Assembly (NCBI GenBank): GCA_022703405.1
Contig: JAKLDT010000008.1
Coordinates: 1 to 40,336 of the forward strand
Length of the DNA: 40,336 nucleotides
Source: Bacteroidota bacterium
GTDB taxonomy: Bacteria; Bacteroidota; Bacteroidia; Bacteroidales; VadinHA17
Reading direction: 5' to 3'
The notes below the pieces were generated by a model that was not told the origin of the DNA, searched no databases, and saw only the letters and a program-made list of their open reading frames with translations. Below are positions 8,956 through 17,844 of the stretch, in pieces (position 1 is the stretch's first letter; each line of letters begins with the position of its first letter). The position numbers were made by a program, and so were the translations under genes.

Positions 8956-9930
8956 TTATCTCAACCTCCCTTTTGATGCAAATGTCTGTATCATTTCGCT
9001 GTACTCCTCAGCCGACATGTCGTTATTGAAGAAGTTAATTGGATTTTTGTGCTGACCAAACTGATCGATCTGGTAATGCAAATGAGGTCCGGATGAAGTA
9101 CCGGTATTGCCGCTCTGTCCTATTAGATCGCCCCTTTTCACTTTCAGGCCCTTGGGAACGTTAATCCTGCTGAGGTGCCCATAAGTTGTACGAATACCGT
9201 AGCCGTGGTCAATTACAACAAAATTCCCGAAACCCATTGAATTCCAACCGGCTTCAATAACAGTACCATTGCCGGTGGCATGTACATCTGTTCCGTAAGG
9301 CACTTCAAAATCCTGACCATAGTGCATTCGCGGAGTACCGAGAACAGGATGTTTTTCTCTGAACTTGAATCCGTCACCAAGGCGGTACTTTACATCAACA
9401 GGGCTAATATACGGCTGATGATCCTTTTCTATCTTCCACTCTGTTGCCCTTTCTGCAATTGCGCTGTAGGATTCTTTCTGAACCCTGGCCATGCTTGTTA
9501 TGACATCTATTTTTGAGCGGTATAAAATCAGGAGGTCGGAATTTGCATATCCTGCCAGTTCCCGGTACCTGTCAACACCACCGAAGCCGGCCTTCCTGTA
9601 TGTTCCGGGAATGGAATCCATATCAAGTATGGGCCTGTAACGTATTTCATCTGAAAGCCTGAAACTGTTCAGCTCCTCAAGTGAGCGATCCAGCTCCCTG
9701 CCTGCAAGCGAAAACTGAAGTTTAAGATTTTCAACCTGTTGCTCAAGAAGTTTTTCCTTTGGCGATCCAAAAAGGCTCCGGAAGAGAAATACATATACTA
9801 GGGTCATCATAACTGATGCCATAAACCATAAAAATGTCCTCATCAGCCTCTTTTTAAAAGGCAGCCTAATCTGCTTGAACTGCAGATCGGACATATCAAG
9901 TATATACTTGCGGTTTCTAAACAAAAGCAA
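8956..9930 (-). CDS. M23 metallopeptidase, membrane-anchored, paralog 2
   Basis: A 324-residue protein with the same plan as its downstream neighbour: basic cytoplasmic N-terminus, one transmembrane helix (about residues 33-51, FLWFMASVMMTLVYVFLF), coiled coil, and a C-terminal M23 domain with intact zinc ligands HYGQD, YGHLS and PHLHYQ. Both paralogs share the linker pattern GGVxRYxxLxGYxNSDLxI. The N-terminus aligns with paralog 1 only if translation begins at the TTG at 9930, and a -7 box TAGATTTG lies 32 bases upstream, so this start is preferred over an internal ATG. It is divergent from alaS. Probably a peptidoglycan endopeptidase; whether the two paralogs act together is inference. Confidence 0.9.
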   Translation of the reverse strand: MLLFRNRKYILDMSDLQFKQIRLPFKKRLMRTFLWFMASVMMTLVYVFLFRSLFGSPKEKLLEQQVENLKLQFSLAGRELDRSLEELNSFRLSDEIRYRPILDMDSIPGTYRKAGFGGVDRYRELAGYANSDLLILYRSKIDVITSMARVQKESYSAIAERATEWKIEKDHQPYISPVDVKYRLGDGFKFREKHPVLGTPRMHYGQDFEVPYGTDVHATGNGTVIEAGWNSMGFGNFVVIDHGYGIRTTYGHLSRINVPKGLKVKRGDLIGQSGNTGTSSGPHLHYQIDQFGQHKNPINFFNNDMSAEEYSEMIQTFASKGRLR

Positions 9931-9961
9931 TCCCTTTTTGAAAAATTATACACGCAATCGA

Positions 9962-9969
9962 CAAATCTA
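9962..9969 (-). promoter_or_regulatory. Candidate promoter -7 box for the M23/MerR/Nif3 unit
   Basis: TAGATTTG on the minus strand fits TAnnTTTG exactly, with CTTG 20 bases further upstream in place of TTTG. It sits in the alaS-M23 divergent region and would give a leader of about 25 bases to the TTG start at 9930. Confidence 0.5.
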
Positions 9970-10020
9970 AATCAAAAAAATTAATTTTACAAGCCAAATT
10001 TCAGGCCTATTTCTGTAAGT

Positions 10021-12663
10021 ATGATAAATAACATTAAATCACAGGACCTTCGCCGTCTCTTCCTTGAGTTCTTTGCCTCAAAAAATCATGCAATTGTATC
10101 ATCAGCACCGATGGTCGTAAAAAACGACCCCACACTGATGTTTACAAATGCAGGAATGAACCAGTTCAAGGATATTTTTCTTGGGCATCAGCAGGCCGGG
10201 CAGAAAAGGATTGCCAATTCACAGAAATGTCTCAGGGTTTCAGGCAAACACAATGATCTTGAGGAAGTCGGTCACGACACCTATCATCATACAATGTTTG
10301 AAATGCTTGGCAACTGGTCATTTGGTGATTATTTTAAAAAGGAAGCGATTGAATGGGCCTGGGAATTCCTTGTACATACACTTGGCATTCCTGAGGACCG
10401 GCTGTATGCAACAATTTTTGAAGGCAGCCCCGGTGAAAATGTTCCCCGCGATGATGAGGCTTTCTCTTACTGGTCAAAATGCTTCACAAAACCTGAGGGA
10501 AGGATAATCGAAGGTTCAAAAAAGGATAATTTCTGGGAGATGGGTGAAACAGGTCCCTGCGGACCATGCTCTGAGATTCATGTCGACATAAGGGATGATG
10601 AAGAACGGAGGAAAATACCCGGAAAAGAGCTTGTCAACAAAGGACATCCACATGTAATTGAAGTGTGGAACCTCGTGTTTATTCAGTATAACAGGAAGGC
10701 TGACTCTTCACTTGAACAACTGCCTGCAAGACATGTTGACACAGGAATGGGATTTGAAAGGCTCTGCATGATAGTTCAGTGCAAAAAGTCGAATTACGAC
10801 ACTGACATCTTCCAGTCAGTTATAAAGGAAATCTCAGCCATAACAGGAAAAATATATGGCAGCAATCCGAAATGGGATGTTGCAATGAGAGTCATTGCAG
10901 ATCACCTCAGGGCTGTCTCATTTTCAATAGCTGACGGGCAGATACCATCAAACAACAAGGCAGGTTATGTAATCAGAAGAATCCTCAGAAGGGCAGTGAG
11001 ATACGGCTACAACAACCTTGAAATGGAAGAACCGTTCATTTACAGGCTTGTTGACGTGCTTTCTGATACAATGGGCAGGCATTATCCCGAACTTGTTTCC
11101 GGAAAAGAAAACATCAAAAAAATAATCCATGAGGAGGAAGCTGCTTTCCTCAAAACTCTCGGAAAAGGACTTAAACTAATTGACAGGCTGGTTGCCGACC
11201 TGCAAAATGAAAATAAAAAAGTGATGCCGGGCAAGGCAGCCTTTGAACTTTACGACACCTTCGGCTTTCCTGTTGACCTCACTCACCTCATCCTCAGGGA
11301 ACACAACATGGACCTTGACACAAAGGGATTTGAGGAGGAAATGAAACACCAGAAAGAACGTTCCCGCGAAGATGCAGCTGTTGAAACTGCTGACTGGGTA
11401 ACTGTCATGGAAACAGAAGGAACCATATTCACAGGTTATGACAGAACAGAGGATGATGTTCATATCACCAAATACAGAAAGGTTAAGGTAAAGGGCAAAG
11501 ATACAGTTCAGGTTGTGCTTGACAGAACACCCTTCTACGGCGAATCTGGAGGTCAGGCAGGCGATACCGGATTCCTTCAGTCGGAAAAAGAACGGATAGC
11601 AGTTTATGATACCGTGAAGGAGAATAACCTTATAATACATCTGGTAAAAGCAGTACCTGCTGATGCAACACTTAAATTCAGGGCTGTTGTTGATCTCGTA
11701 AAAAGGGAGATGACCGCCAACAACCATACCGCAACACACCTGCTTCACCAGGCCCTCAGAAAGGTTCTTGGAACTCATGTTGAACAGAAGGGATCACTTG
11801 TCACCTCTGAAAGGCTGCGTTTTGACTTCAGCCATTTCAGTAAACCTTCTGGGGAAGAGCTGCAAAGGGTTGAGGATCTTGTAAACAGCCTGATCCGTGA
11901 AAATAATTCAAGACAGGTTGCTGACGGCATTCCGATGGAAGAAGCCAGGGCAAAAGGCGCCATGGCCCTTTTTGGTGAGAAATACGGCGATAAGGTAAGG
12001 GTTGTTGAATTCGGCGATTCAGTGGAACTGTGCGGAGGCACTCACGTGGAAGCAACAGGAAGGATCGGCTTTTTCAAGATAGTTTCAGAGAGCGCTGTAG
12101 CTGCCGGAATACGTAGAATTGAAGCGGTTACTGCACAAAAAGCACTTGAATATGTAAATGAAAAGCTTTCAGTAGTTGATGATATTGCCGGACTTGTTAA
12201 AAGCACTGGAAACGTGAAGGATAGTATTGAAAAGCTGATTGCAGAGAATGCTGCCCTCAGGAAAACTATTGAAAAATTTGAAGCGAAAGCTGCCGGTGAA
12301 ATAATAAAAGAACTCACAGAGAAGGCTGTCAAAGTAAACAATATCAGTTTTATTTCAGGAAGAATTGATGTTGATTCAGCTGATACTCTCAAGAATATTG
12401 CCTTCAGCTTCAGAAAGAACTCTGAAAACACGGTTGTTGTAATAGGCTCCGAATCTGCAGGGAAGGCAAACCTGGCCGTAATGGTCAGCGATAACCTTGT
12501 GAAGGACAGGAATTTAAATGCCGCATCAATAATCAGGGAGATTTCATCGGAAATCAACGGAGGCGGAGGCGGACAGCCCTTCCTTGCTACAGCGGGAGGG
12601 AAAAACCCTGCAGGTATACAAAAGGCTATTGAAAAGGCTTATGCCATTGTAAATAAATCATAA
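10021..12663 (+). CDS. alaS: Alanyl-tRNA synthetase
   Basis: A full-length 880-residue class II synthetase that charges tRNA-Ala. It has the aminoacylation core (TLMFTNAGMNQFKDIFLG and HTMFEMLGNWSFGDYF in the first 110 residues, GMGFERL near residue 245), the editing domain with zinc ligands in NNHTATHLLHQALR (about 569) and ELCGGTHVEATG (about 671), and the C-terminal DHHA1-type oligomerisation domain ending in GGGGGGQPFLATAGG. The start gives the usual MINNIKSQDLRRLFLEFF N-terminus. It is divergent from the M23 gene, a common Bacteroidota arrangement. Nothing is missing or unusual. Confidence 0.99.
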   Translation: MINNIKSQDLRRLFLEFFASKNHAIVSSAPMVVKNDPTLMFTNAGMNQFKDIFLGHQQAGQKRIANSQKCLRVSGKHNDLEEVGHDTYHHTMFEMLGNWSFGDYFKKEAIEWAWEFLVHTLGIPEDRLYATIFEGSPGENVPRDDEAFSYWSKCFTKPEGRIIEGSKKDNFWEMGETGPCGPCSEIHVDIRDDEERRKIPGKELVNKGHPHVIEVWNLVFIQYNRKADSSLEQLPARHVDTGMGFERLCMIVQCKKSNYDTDIFQSVIKEISAITGKIYGSNPKWDVAMRVIADHLRAVSFSIADGQIPSNNKAGYVIRRILRRAVRYGYNNLEMEEPFIYRLVDVLSDTMGRHYPELVSGKENIKKIIHEEEAAFLKTLGKGLKLIDRLVADLQNENKKVMPGKAAFELYDTFGFPVDLTHLILREHNMDLDTKGFEEEMKHQKERSREDAAVETADWVTVMETEGTIFTGYDRTEDDVHITKYRKVKVKGKDTVQVVLDRTPFYGESGGQAGDTGFLQSEKERIAVYDTVKENNLIIHLVKAVPADATLKFRAVVDLVKREMTANNHTATHLLHQALRKVLGTHVEQKGSLVTSERLRFDFSHFSKPSGEELQRVEDLVNSLIRENNSRQVADGIPMEEARAKGAMALFGEKYGDKVRVVEFGDSVELCGGTHVEATGRIGFFKIVSESAVAAGIRRIEAVTAQKALEYVNEKLSVVDDIAGLVKSTGNVKDSIEKLIAENAALRKTIEKFEAKAAGEIIKELTEKAVKVNNISFISGRIDVDSADTLKNIAFSFRKNSENTVVVIGSESAGKANLAVMVSDNLVKDRNLNAASIIREISSEINGGGGGQPFLATAGGKNPAGIQKAIEKAYAIVNKS

Positions 12664-12706
12664 AAGCTTTTTTAATCCGTTCTTTTTGTATGCATGACTC
12701 ATGCTG

Positions 12707-12739
12707 TTTGGAAATGACTAAGTTTATTTTGTATTTTCG
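12707..12739 (+). promoter_or_regulatory. Candidate promoter for the DUF6452/DUF6048 pair
   Basis: A perfect -33 TTTG (12707-12710), a 21-base spacer and TATTTTCG (12732-12739, one mismatch to TAnnTTTG) precede the ATG at 12756. The position supports that ATG over an in-frame ATG at 12690, which would lie upstream of the promoter. Confidence 0.5.
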
Positions 12740-12755
12740 GTACTTTAAGAAAAAA

Positions 12756-13220
12756 ATGAGCAGACAGCTGAGTGTAATACTTGTCCTTATATTCGCCGTT
12801 TTATTACCGGGTCTTAATTCCTGTGTCGATATTTCATGCACTGACGAAACTACAGCTTTTGTTAAAACAGGCCTTTACAGTTATAGTTCGGGCGCTAAGA
12901 CAGTACCCGACAGCCTTACCCTTTATGGTGAAGGCATGGCTGTAAAGGTTTATGACAAGGCAACAATAACCCAGCCGGCTCTGATACCCCTGAAAGATTC
13001 GGCTGATTATGCAAAATTCATAATAAAAATAAACGGCATAGCCGATACAATCGAATTCATTTACTGGAGCTATCCTCACCTTATTTCAAAAGAATGCGGG
13101 TACTCAATGTTCCATACTCTGGACACTGTAATATTTACAAGGAACAATATTGACTCACTTGCCAGGGTTAACCCAAATGTCACAACACAGAATGTCGAGA
13201 ACCTTCAGATATATTATTAG
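12756..13220 (+). CDS. DUF6452 family lipoprotein
   Basis: A 154-residue protein with a hydrophobic signal ending in PGLNSC, close to a lipobox, so probably a lipoprotein. The body matches what I recall of the Bacteroidota DUF6452 family: a beta-rich small domain with ISKECGYSMFHTL and the C-terminal NVTTQNVENLQIYY. Function is unknown. The start at 12756 gives a clean signal peptide; the upstream in-frame ATG adds an unlikely 22 residues and precedes the candidate promoter. The 3' end overlaps the DUF6048 gene by 29 bases, and these two families are habitual neighbours, suggesting one envelope complex. Confidence 0.8.
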   Translation: MSRQLSVILVLIFAVLLPGLNSCVDISCTDETTAFVKTGLYSYSSGAKTVPDSLTLYGEGMAVKVYDKATITQPALIPLKDSADYAKFIIKINGIADTIEFIYWSYPHLISKECGYSMFHTLDTVIFTRNNIDSLARVNPNVTTQNVENLQIYY

Positions 13221-13992
13221 CATCACACTGCTCCTCAGCAGCTTATGGCAACACGCCGGGGCCCAGGATACAATCATGTTTCCAATGAAGGTACGGCTGG
13301 GTTTTGAGCTGCTTGGTTCATCGAAATACTTCTACGAAAAGGAAAGGACAAATCTTGAGTTTACTGTCAGCGCGGACCTTAATGAAAGGGTTTCGGCTGT
13401 TCTTTCCCTGGGAAAAACAGATCACAGCTACAAGAGATACAGGGACACAAGCTTCCTTCTGTACAATTATACAACTAACGGAACTTATTACAAGGCCGGA
13501 CTTGATTTCAATCTACTGAAAGCCGACAAGTCGCAGGGTAAATATTTTGTCGGCATGGGAATAAGATATGGCATTAGCCACTTTAACTATGAAATACCGG
13601 AAATAACAACCGAAAACTACTGGGGGAAAACTGTAACGAAGGTACCTCTTACTGATGAATGGGCTCATTACATTGAGTTTACTCCCGGCGTCAGGGCTGA
13701 ATTCATAAAGAATATAAGTATGGGCTGGACTGTCAGCCTCAGGAAGATGATAGATCCGGGAACAGGCAGACACCAGAAACCTGTTTATCTGCCTGGTTTT
13801 GGCAATGGCTCAAAATCGTTCAGCCCGGGTGTTAATTACTATATTATCTGGAGCATTCCGTTCAGGACCAAACGTGTTATCATTCAGCCCGAGCCTGAGG
13901 AAGAAGAAGAGGATATGAATAATCCCAATCAGAATTCCGACATGAACAATAATGGCGGATTCAGACAGCAGAGCGGAGCTTCAAGGTTCTGA
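13192..13992 (+). CDS. DUF6048 family outer-membrane-like protein
   Basis: A 266-residue secreted protein whose signal peptide ends near HAGAQ. The body alternates polar and hydrophobic residues in strand-like segments (LRFGxEL-type start, KYFVGMGIRYGISHF, FTPGVRAEF, YYIIWSIPF), consistent with a small outer-membrane beta-barrel. This fits the DUF6048 family, found beside DUF6452. The last 35 residues are acidic then Asn/Gln-rich and look disordered. The start ATG lies inside the preceding gene, so translation is probably coupled. No enzymatic motif is visible, and the function is not known. Confidence 0.75.
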   Translation: MSRTFRYIISITLLLSSLWQHAGAQDTIMFPMKVRLGFELLGSSKYFYEKERTNLEFTVSADLNERVSAVLSLGKTDHSYKRYRDTSFLLYNYTTNGTYYKAGLDFNLLKADKSQGKYFVGMGIRYGISHFNYEIPEITTENYWGKTVTKVPLTDEWAHYIEFTPGVRAEFIKNISMGWTVSLRKMIDPGTGRHQKPVYLPGFGNGSKSFSPGVNYYIIWSIPFRTKRVIIQPEPEEEEEDMNNPNQNSDMNNNGGFRQQSGASRF

Positions 13993-13995
13993 TAA

Positions 13996-15453
13996 TCAGA
14001 TATCAGCTGACTTTTTTCTGCTGAAAATAAACAGACCGGTAAATGTGATCAGACCATTCACCAACAGCAGCTCAAATCCGAATTTATATCCGTTGAAAAG
14101 AACCTCTGAATAAGTGCTCAGGATATAGCAGGCTACTGGTGAAAATACAGCTATATAAGGTGTGAGCTTATCCCGGACAACACGTTTTGTAAACAGGCCG
14201 AAGGAATATAAGCCGAGAAGAGGTCCATAGGTATAACCTGCTATAGTGAACAGCTTGTCAATCACAGCCTTGTCATCGAGCATACCGAATATCAGTACGG
14301 CGATAAAAAATACAAATGCAATTGACAGGTGCACTATATAACGTATTCTTGTTTTAGCCTTCTCACTCAGGCCTTTCTTCTCATCGAGGCCAAGGAAGTC
14401 AATGCTGATAGATGTTGTAAGCGATGTAAGTGCTCCATCTGCACTGGGAAAGGCGGCAGAAATGAGTCCGATGAAGAAAACAAGACCTGCAACAGGCCCC
14501 AGGTGCCTTACTGCTACTGTGGGAAACAATTCGTCGCTTGATGCCACACTTATGCCTCTTGCCTGAACATAGATAAGAAGAATTGCACCGAGGAACAGGA
14601 ACAGAAGGTTTACAAAAACAAGTATCCCGCTGAAGGTGAATATGTTCTTCTGAGCATCCTTCAGGTTTCTGCAGCTCAGATTCTTTTGCATCATCTCCTG
14701 GTCAAGCCCGGTCATTGTAATAGTAATAAACATCCCACTGAAGAACTGTTTAAGGAAAAACCTCTCATTTGTCCAGTCGGTAATGAACATCCGGGAAGCT
14801 CCGCTTTCCTTTACCTGAACAAAGAGATCAGATATTGATATGTTTAAATCCTTGCTTATATAAACTACTGAAAGTATTACGGCAAGCAGCATGAAAGTGG
14901 TCTGAAGCGTATCAGTCCAGATTATTGTCCGGATGCCACCCTTCATAGTATAAAGTATTATGAGCAGAATGAAAATAAGCACATTGATCCAGAAGGGAAC
15001 ATTCCATTCATCAAAAACAAAAATCTGCAGTACGCTGATAACCAGATACATCCTCAGAGAAGCTCCAAGAGTACGTGAGATTATGAAGAAACCTGCTCCG
15101 GTTTTATATGACCAGAATCCGAACCGCTGGTTGAGATAAGAATATATTGAGGTCAGCTTCAGCCTGTAATACAAGGGCATAAGCACAGTGGCAATTACAA
15201 AATATCCGAAGAGGTATCCGAATACAACAACCATGTAGCTGAACTGCGTGTCCTTCACCCAGCCCGGCAAGGACATGAAAGTGACTCCCGACAGTGAAGC
15301 CCCGATCATTCCATAAGCAACAACGAACCAGGGCGATACCTTGTTACCAATAAAAAAGGACTGGCTATCGGCTTTTCTTGCCGTGATCCAGGTAACTGCA
15401 AACAATAATACTGTGTATGCAATAAAAATTGAAAGTATTAATAGTGGAGTCAT
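13996..15453 (-). CDS. Sodium:solute symporter family transporter
   Basis: A 485-residue inner-membrane protein with about 13 hydrophobic helices, typical of the SSS family. The N-terminal TARKADSQSFFIGNK and the GASLSGVTFMSLPGW motif of the first helices are characteristic, followed by TMKGGIRTIIWTDTLQ and the AFPSADGALTSLTTSISID block. The substrate cannot be named from sequence. The ATG at 15453 is preferred because the helix starts right after it; an ATG seven codons upstream is possible. It is divergent from recR, a neighbour pair often seen in Bacteroidota, and ends four bases after the DUF6048 stop, so the two converge with almost no gap. Confidence 0.92.
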   Translation of the reverse strand: MTPLLILSIFIAYTVLLFAVTWITARKADSQSFFIGNKVSPWFVVAYGMIGASLSGVTFMSLPGWVKDTQFSYMVVVFGYLFGYFVIATVLMPLYYRLKLTSIYSYLNQRFGFWSYKTGAGFFIISRTLGASLRMYLVISVLQIFVFDEWNVPFWINVLIFILLIILYTMKGGIRTIIWTDTLQTTFMLLAVILSVVYISKDLNISISDLFVQVKESGASRMFITDWTNERFFLKQFFSGMFITITMTGLDQEMMQKNLSCRNLKDAQKNIFTFSGILVFVNLLFLFLGAILLIYVQARGISVASSDELFPTVAVRHLGPVAGLVFFIGLISAAFPSADGALTSLTTSISIDFLGLDEKKGLSEKAKTRIRYIVHLSIAFVFFIAVLIFGMLDDKAVIDKLFTIAGYTYGPLLGLYSFGLFTKRVVRDKLTPYIAVFSPVACYILSTYSEVLFNGYKFGFELLLVNGLITFTGLFIFSRKKSADI

Positions 15454-15508
15454 TTTATTTTGATTTGCCTGCAAGATTGTAAAAAAAAGTGTATGGAAAA
15501 AGAACTGT

Positions 15509-15541
15509 TTTGCATACAGGTGTAAATTTGAGCTAATTTTG
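15509..15541 (+). promoter_or_regulatory. Promoter for recR
   Basis: TTTG (15509-15512), a 21-base spacer and TAATTTTG (15534-15541) are exact matches to both Bacteroidota promoter boxes. The -7 box covers an in-frame ATG at 15539, so that cannot be the start from this promoter and the ATG at 15560 is chosen. Confidence 0.75.
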
Positions 15542-15559
15542 TATCCAAATATTTGGAAT

Positions 15560-16174
15560 ATGGCCTACACAGAGTTTCCTTCAAGGCTTCTTGAAAATGC
15601 AGTTAATGAATTTGCTTCACTTCCCGGTGTTGGGCGTAAGACTGCATTCAGGCTTGTAATGAACCTGCTCCGGAGAGATGCAGGGGAAGTAAAAAGATTC
15701 GGTGAAAGCATTCTGAAGCTGCACGAAGAGATACACTACTGCCGTTCGTGTCATAATATTTCCGATACGGAATTGTGCTCTGTATGTGCAGATGAGAAAA
15801 GAGACAGGTCTCTGATCTGTGTTGTTGAAAACATCCAGGATGTCATGGCAATTGAAAACACGAGACAATTCAGGGGACTGTACCATGTTCTTGGAGGCAT
15901 AATTTCTCCCGTTGATGGCATAGGCCCATCTGACCTCAAAATCGACAGTCTCGAGGAAAAAATTAAGGCTGGAGGCATTGGCGAAGTGATTTTTGCACTC
16001 AGCACAACAATGGAAGGCGATACAACCAATTTCTATCTTTATAAAAGGCTCAGCAAATACGATATAATCCTTACAACCCTTGCAAGAGGTGTTGCAATTG
16101 GTGACGAACTTGAATACACTGATGAGATTACACTTGGAAGAGCCATAAACAACAGGAATCCGTACCATCAGTAA
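15560..16174 (+). CDS. recR: Recombination mediator protein RecR
   Basis: A 204-residue RecR, the normal length, acting with RecF/RecO to load RecA at gaps. Helix-hairpin-helix ([13 protein letters not shown]) is at about residues 20-32. The C4 zinc finger begins at Cys61 (CRSCHNIS, then CSVC), and the Toprim domain starts at [15 protein letters not shown] with [18 protein letters not shown] following. The C-terminus has the Walker-like [14 protein letters not shown] segment. The start at 15560 is fixed by the promoter, whose -7 box overlaps the earlier ATG. It is probably transcribed alone. Confidence 0.97.
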   Translation: MAYTEFPSRLLENAVNEFASLPGVGRKTAFRLVMNLLRRDAGEVKRFGESILKLHEEIHYCRSCHNISDTELCSVCADEKRDRSLICVVENIQDVMAIENTRQFRGLYHVLGGIISPVDGIGPSDLKIDSLEEKIKAGGIGEVIFALSTTMEGDTTNFYLYKRLSKYDIILTTLARGVAIGDELEYTDEITLGRAINNRNPYHQ

Positions 16175-16304
16175 CCAATCAGCAAGATTCTCACAGACTC
16201 CTGTGCCATCAGATTGTTAAATACATCTTTAAACAAAACAGCTGATCTGTTGTTGTAAGGGTACAGGTATCTGTATTTTTAGTTACAATTCAAAAAGATC
16301 GGAA

Positions 16305-17606
16305 ATGGCTAGGATGAATGTTGTTTTGCCGGCTATGGGAGAAGGGATAATTGAGGCGACTGTTAATAAATGGCTCGTAAAGGAAGGTTCTGCTGTTAAG
16401 GAGGATGATCCTATAGTGGAAGTTGCCACCGACAAGGTTGACTCGGAAGTGCCATCACCCGCATCAGGAACAATTGTCAGAATAATTGCAGTCGAAGGAA
16501 CAGTTGCAAAAGTTGGAGATATAATTGCTGTAATTGAGAATAATGACACTCCGTCCGATGATGATTTGGTTAAAATTGACAGGGAAGTAAACAGGGTCAG
16601 GGAAACAGTTGAGGAAACAAGAAAAGAGAAAAATGAAACGACTTCTGTTTCAAGGCTTATGAAAAGCCGGACTCCATCAGGCAAATTCATATCTCCTCTC
16701 GTCAGGAGCATTGCTGCCGCCGAGGGAATAAGCTACACAGATCTAGACCTGATCAGCGGAACCGGTATGGATGGCAGAATAACAAAAGATGATATCCTGA
16801 AGCTGCTTGCCGAAAGGAAAAAACCGGAAAAAACAGCAGAAATAAAAACACTTCCTGAAGAAAAACAGGAGAAAAGGCATATTCAGTCAGCTGGCAGCGG
16901 AGATGAAATAATCCCGATGGACAGGGTAAGGAAACTCATTGCTGATCACATGCTTATGTCGAAACGCACCTCACCTCACGTTACCTCCTTCATCGATGTT
17001 GATGTAACAAGGCTTGTAAACTGGAGAAATTCAATCAAGGACAAGTTCCTTGCTGCTGAAGGTCAGAAACTTACGCTTACACCAATTTTCATTGATGCTG
17101 CAGCAAGAGCCCTGTATGAATTTCCGATGATAAACATCTCTGTTGACGGGGACAACATAATCAGGAAAAAGAACATCAACATAGGCATGGCAACTGCATT
17201 GCCTGACGGAAATCTGATTGTTCCAGTAATAAAAAATGCAAACGAGAAGAACCTTACAGGCCTTGCAAGGGCTGTAAATGACCTTGCCGAAAGAGCCAGG
17301 ACAAACAGGCTTAAACCAGAGGATATTACAGGAGGTACATTCACAATAACAAATTACGGCACCTACAATAATTTAGCCGGAACTCCAATAATTAACCAGC
17401 CCCAGGCAGCAATTCTCGGTACCGGGGTGATAAGGAAAACACCGGCAGTTGTTGAAACACCTGAAGGAGACATGATAGCAATAAGGCAGATAGTAATCCT
17501 TTCGCTCAGTTACGACCACAGGGTTATTGACGGGGCACTGGCAGGAAAGTTCCTTTCAGGTATAAAGGATATTCTTGAAAACTACTCTCCCGGCATAGCA
17601 CTCTGA
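16305..17606 (+). CDS. 2-oxo acid dehydrogenase E2 (dihydrolipoyl acyltransferase)
   Basis: A 433-residue E2 component, transferring acyl groups from lipoamide to CoA in a pyruvate or branched-chain 2-oxoacid dehydrogenase complex. It has one lipoyl domain (residues 1-80, lipoylation site Lys44 in VATDKVDSE), a charged linker, a peripheral-subunit-binding domain (about 127-168, FISPLVRSIAAAEGI to DGRITKDDILKLL), a second linker, and the catalytic domain (about 200-433) with the DHRVIDG motif in SLSYDHRVIDGALAGKF. No E1 or E3 gene is adjacent, so the substrate class is undetermined; acetyl or branched-chain acyl are both possible. Confidence 0.95.
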   Translation: MARMNVVLPAMGEGIIEATVNKWLVKEGSAVKEDDPIVEVATDKVDSEVPSPASGTIVRIIAVEGTVAKVGDIIAVIENNDTPSDDDLVKIDREVNRVRETVEETRKEKNETTSVSRLMKSRTPSGKFISPLVRSIAAAEGISYTDLDLISGTGMDGRITKDDILKLLAERKKPEKTAEIKTLPEEKQEKRHIQSAGSGDEIIPMDRVRKLIADHMLMSKRTSPHVTSFIDVDVTRLVNWRNSIKDKFLAAEGQKLTLTPIFIDAAARALYEFPMINISVDGDNIIRKKNINIGMATALPDGNLIVPVIKNANEKNLTGLARAVNDLAERARTNRLKPEDITGGTFTITNYGTYNNLAGTPIINQPQAAILGTGVIRKTPAVVETPEGDMIAIRQIVILSLSYDHRVIDGALAGKFLSGIKDILENYSPGIAL

Positions 17607-17676
17607 ATTGACCTGAAGCTTCAGGCTGTCTGATCTGTTCATCATTTGTCAGGCGTGATTCATGTAAAATAGCAGT

Positions 17677-17721
17677 TATTTGGTAAAAGGAATTCACCTT
17701 AAATTCTTCTATTTGGTAAAA
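17677..17721. repeat. Direct repeats TATTTGGTAAAA upstream of the PD40 cluster
   Basis: The 12-mer TATTTGGTAAAA occurs at 17677-17688 and again at 17710-17721, a period of 33 bases (about three helical turns). It lies in the 238-base gap between the E2 gene and the first TPR-PD40 gene. Regulator binding is possible but unproven. Confidence 0.5.
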
Positions 17722-17743
17722 TTCTGTTATATTAGTAGTTTTA

Positions 17744-17769
17744 ACTGGAAATTTAGACCGATTTCCAGT
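17744..17769. promoter_or_regulatory. Perfect 9-bp inverted repeat (operator or terminator)
   Basis: ACTGGAAAT and ATTTCCAGT form a perfect inverted repeat around an 8-base spacer, followed by a T-rich stretch containing TATATTTT (17774-17781, one mismatch to the -7 consensus). It could end the E2 transcript or be an operator for the PD40 gene that starts at 17845. Confidence 0.5.
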
Positions 17770-17844
17770 GTTTTATATTTTAAGGGGGTTGCTTTCACGC
17801 TGTAGCAAATAATGAATTAAAAACAGGTCATTTTGAAATCTTCT

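Noticed and set aside
11176..12557. Minus-strand open frames of up to 200 codons opposite alaS
   Set aside because: They run antisense to the conserved alaS coding sequence and show no recognisable motif or start signal.
15617..16168. 183-codon minus-strand open frame opposite recR
   Set aside because: It mirrors the full recR gene, whose zinc finger and Toprim motifs are intact, so it is a shadow.
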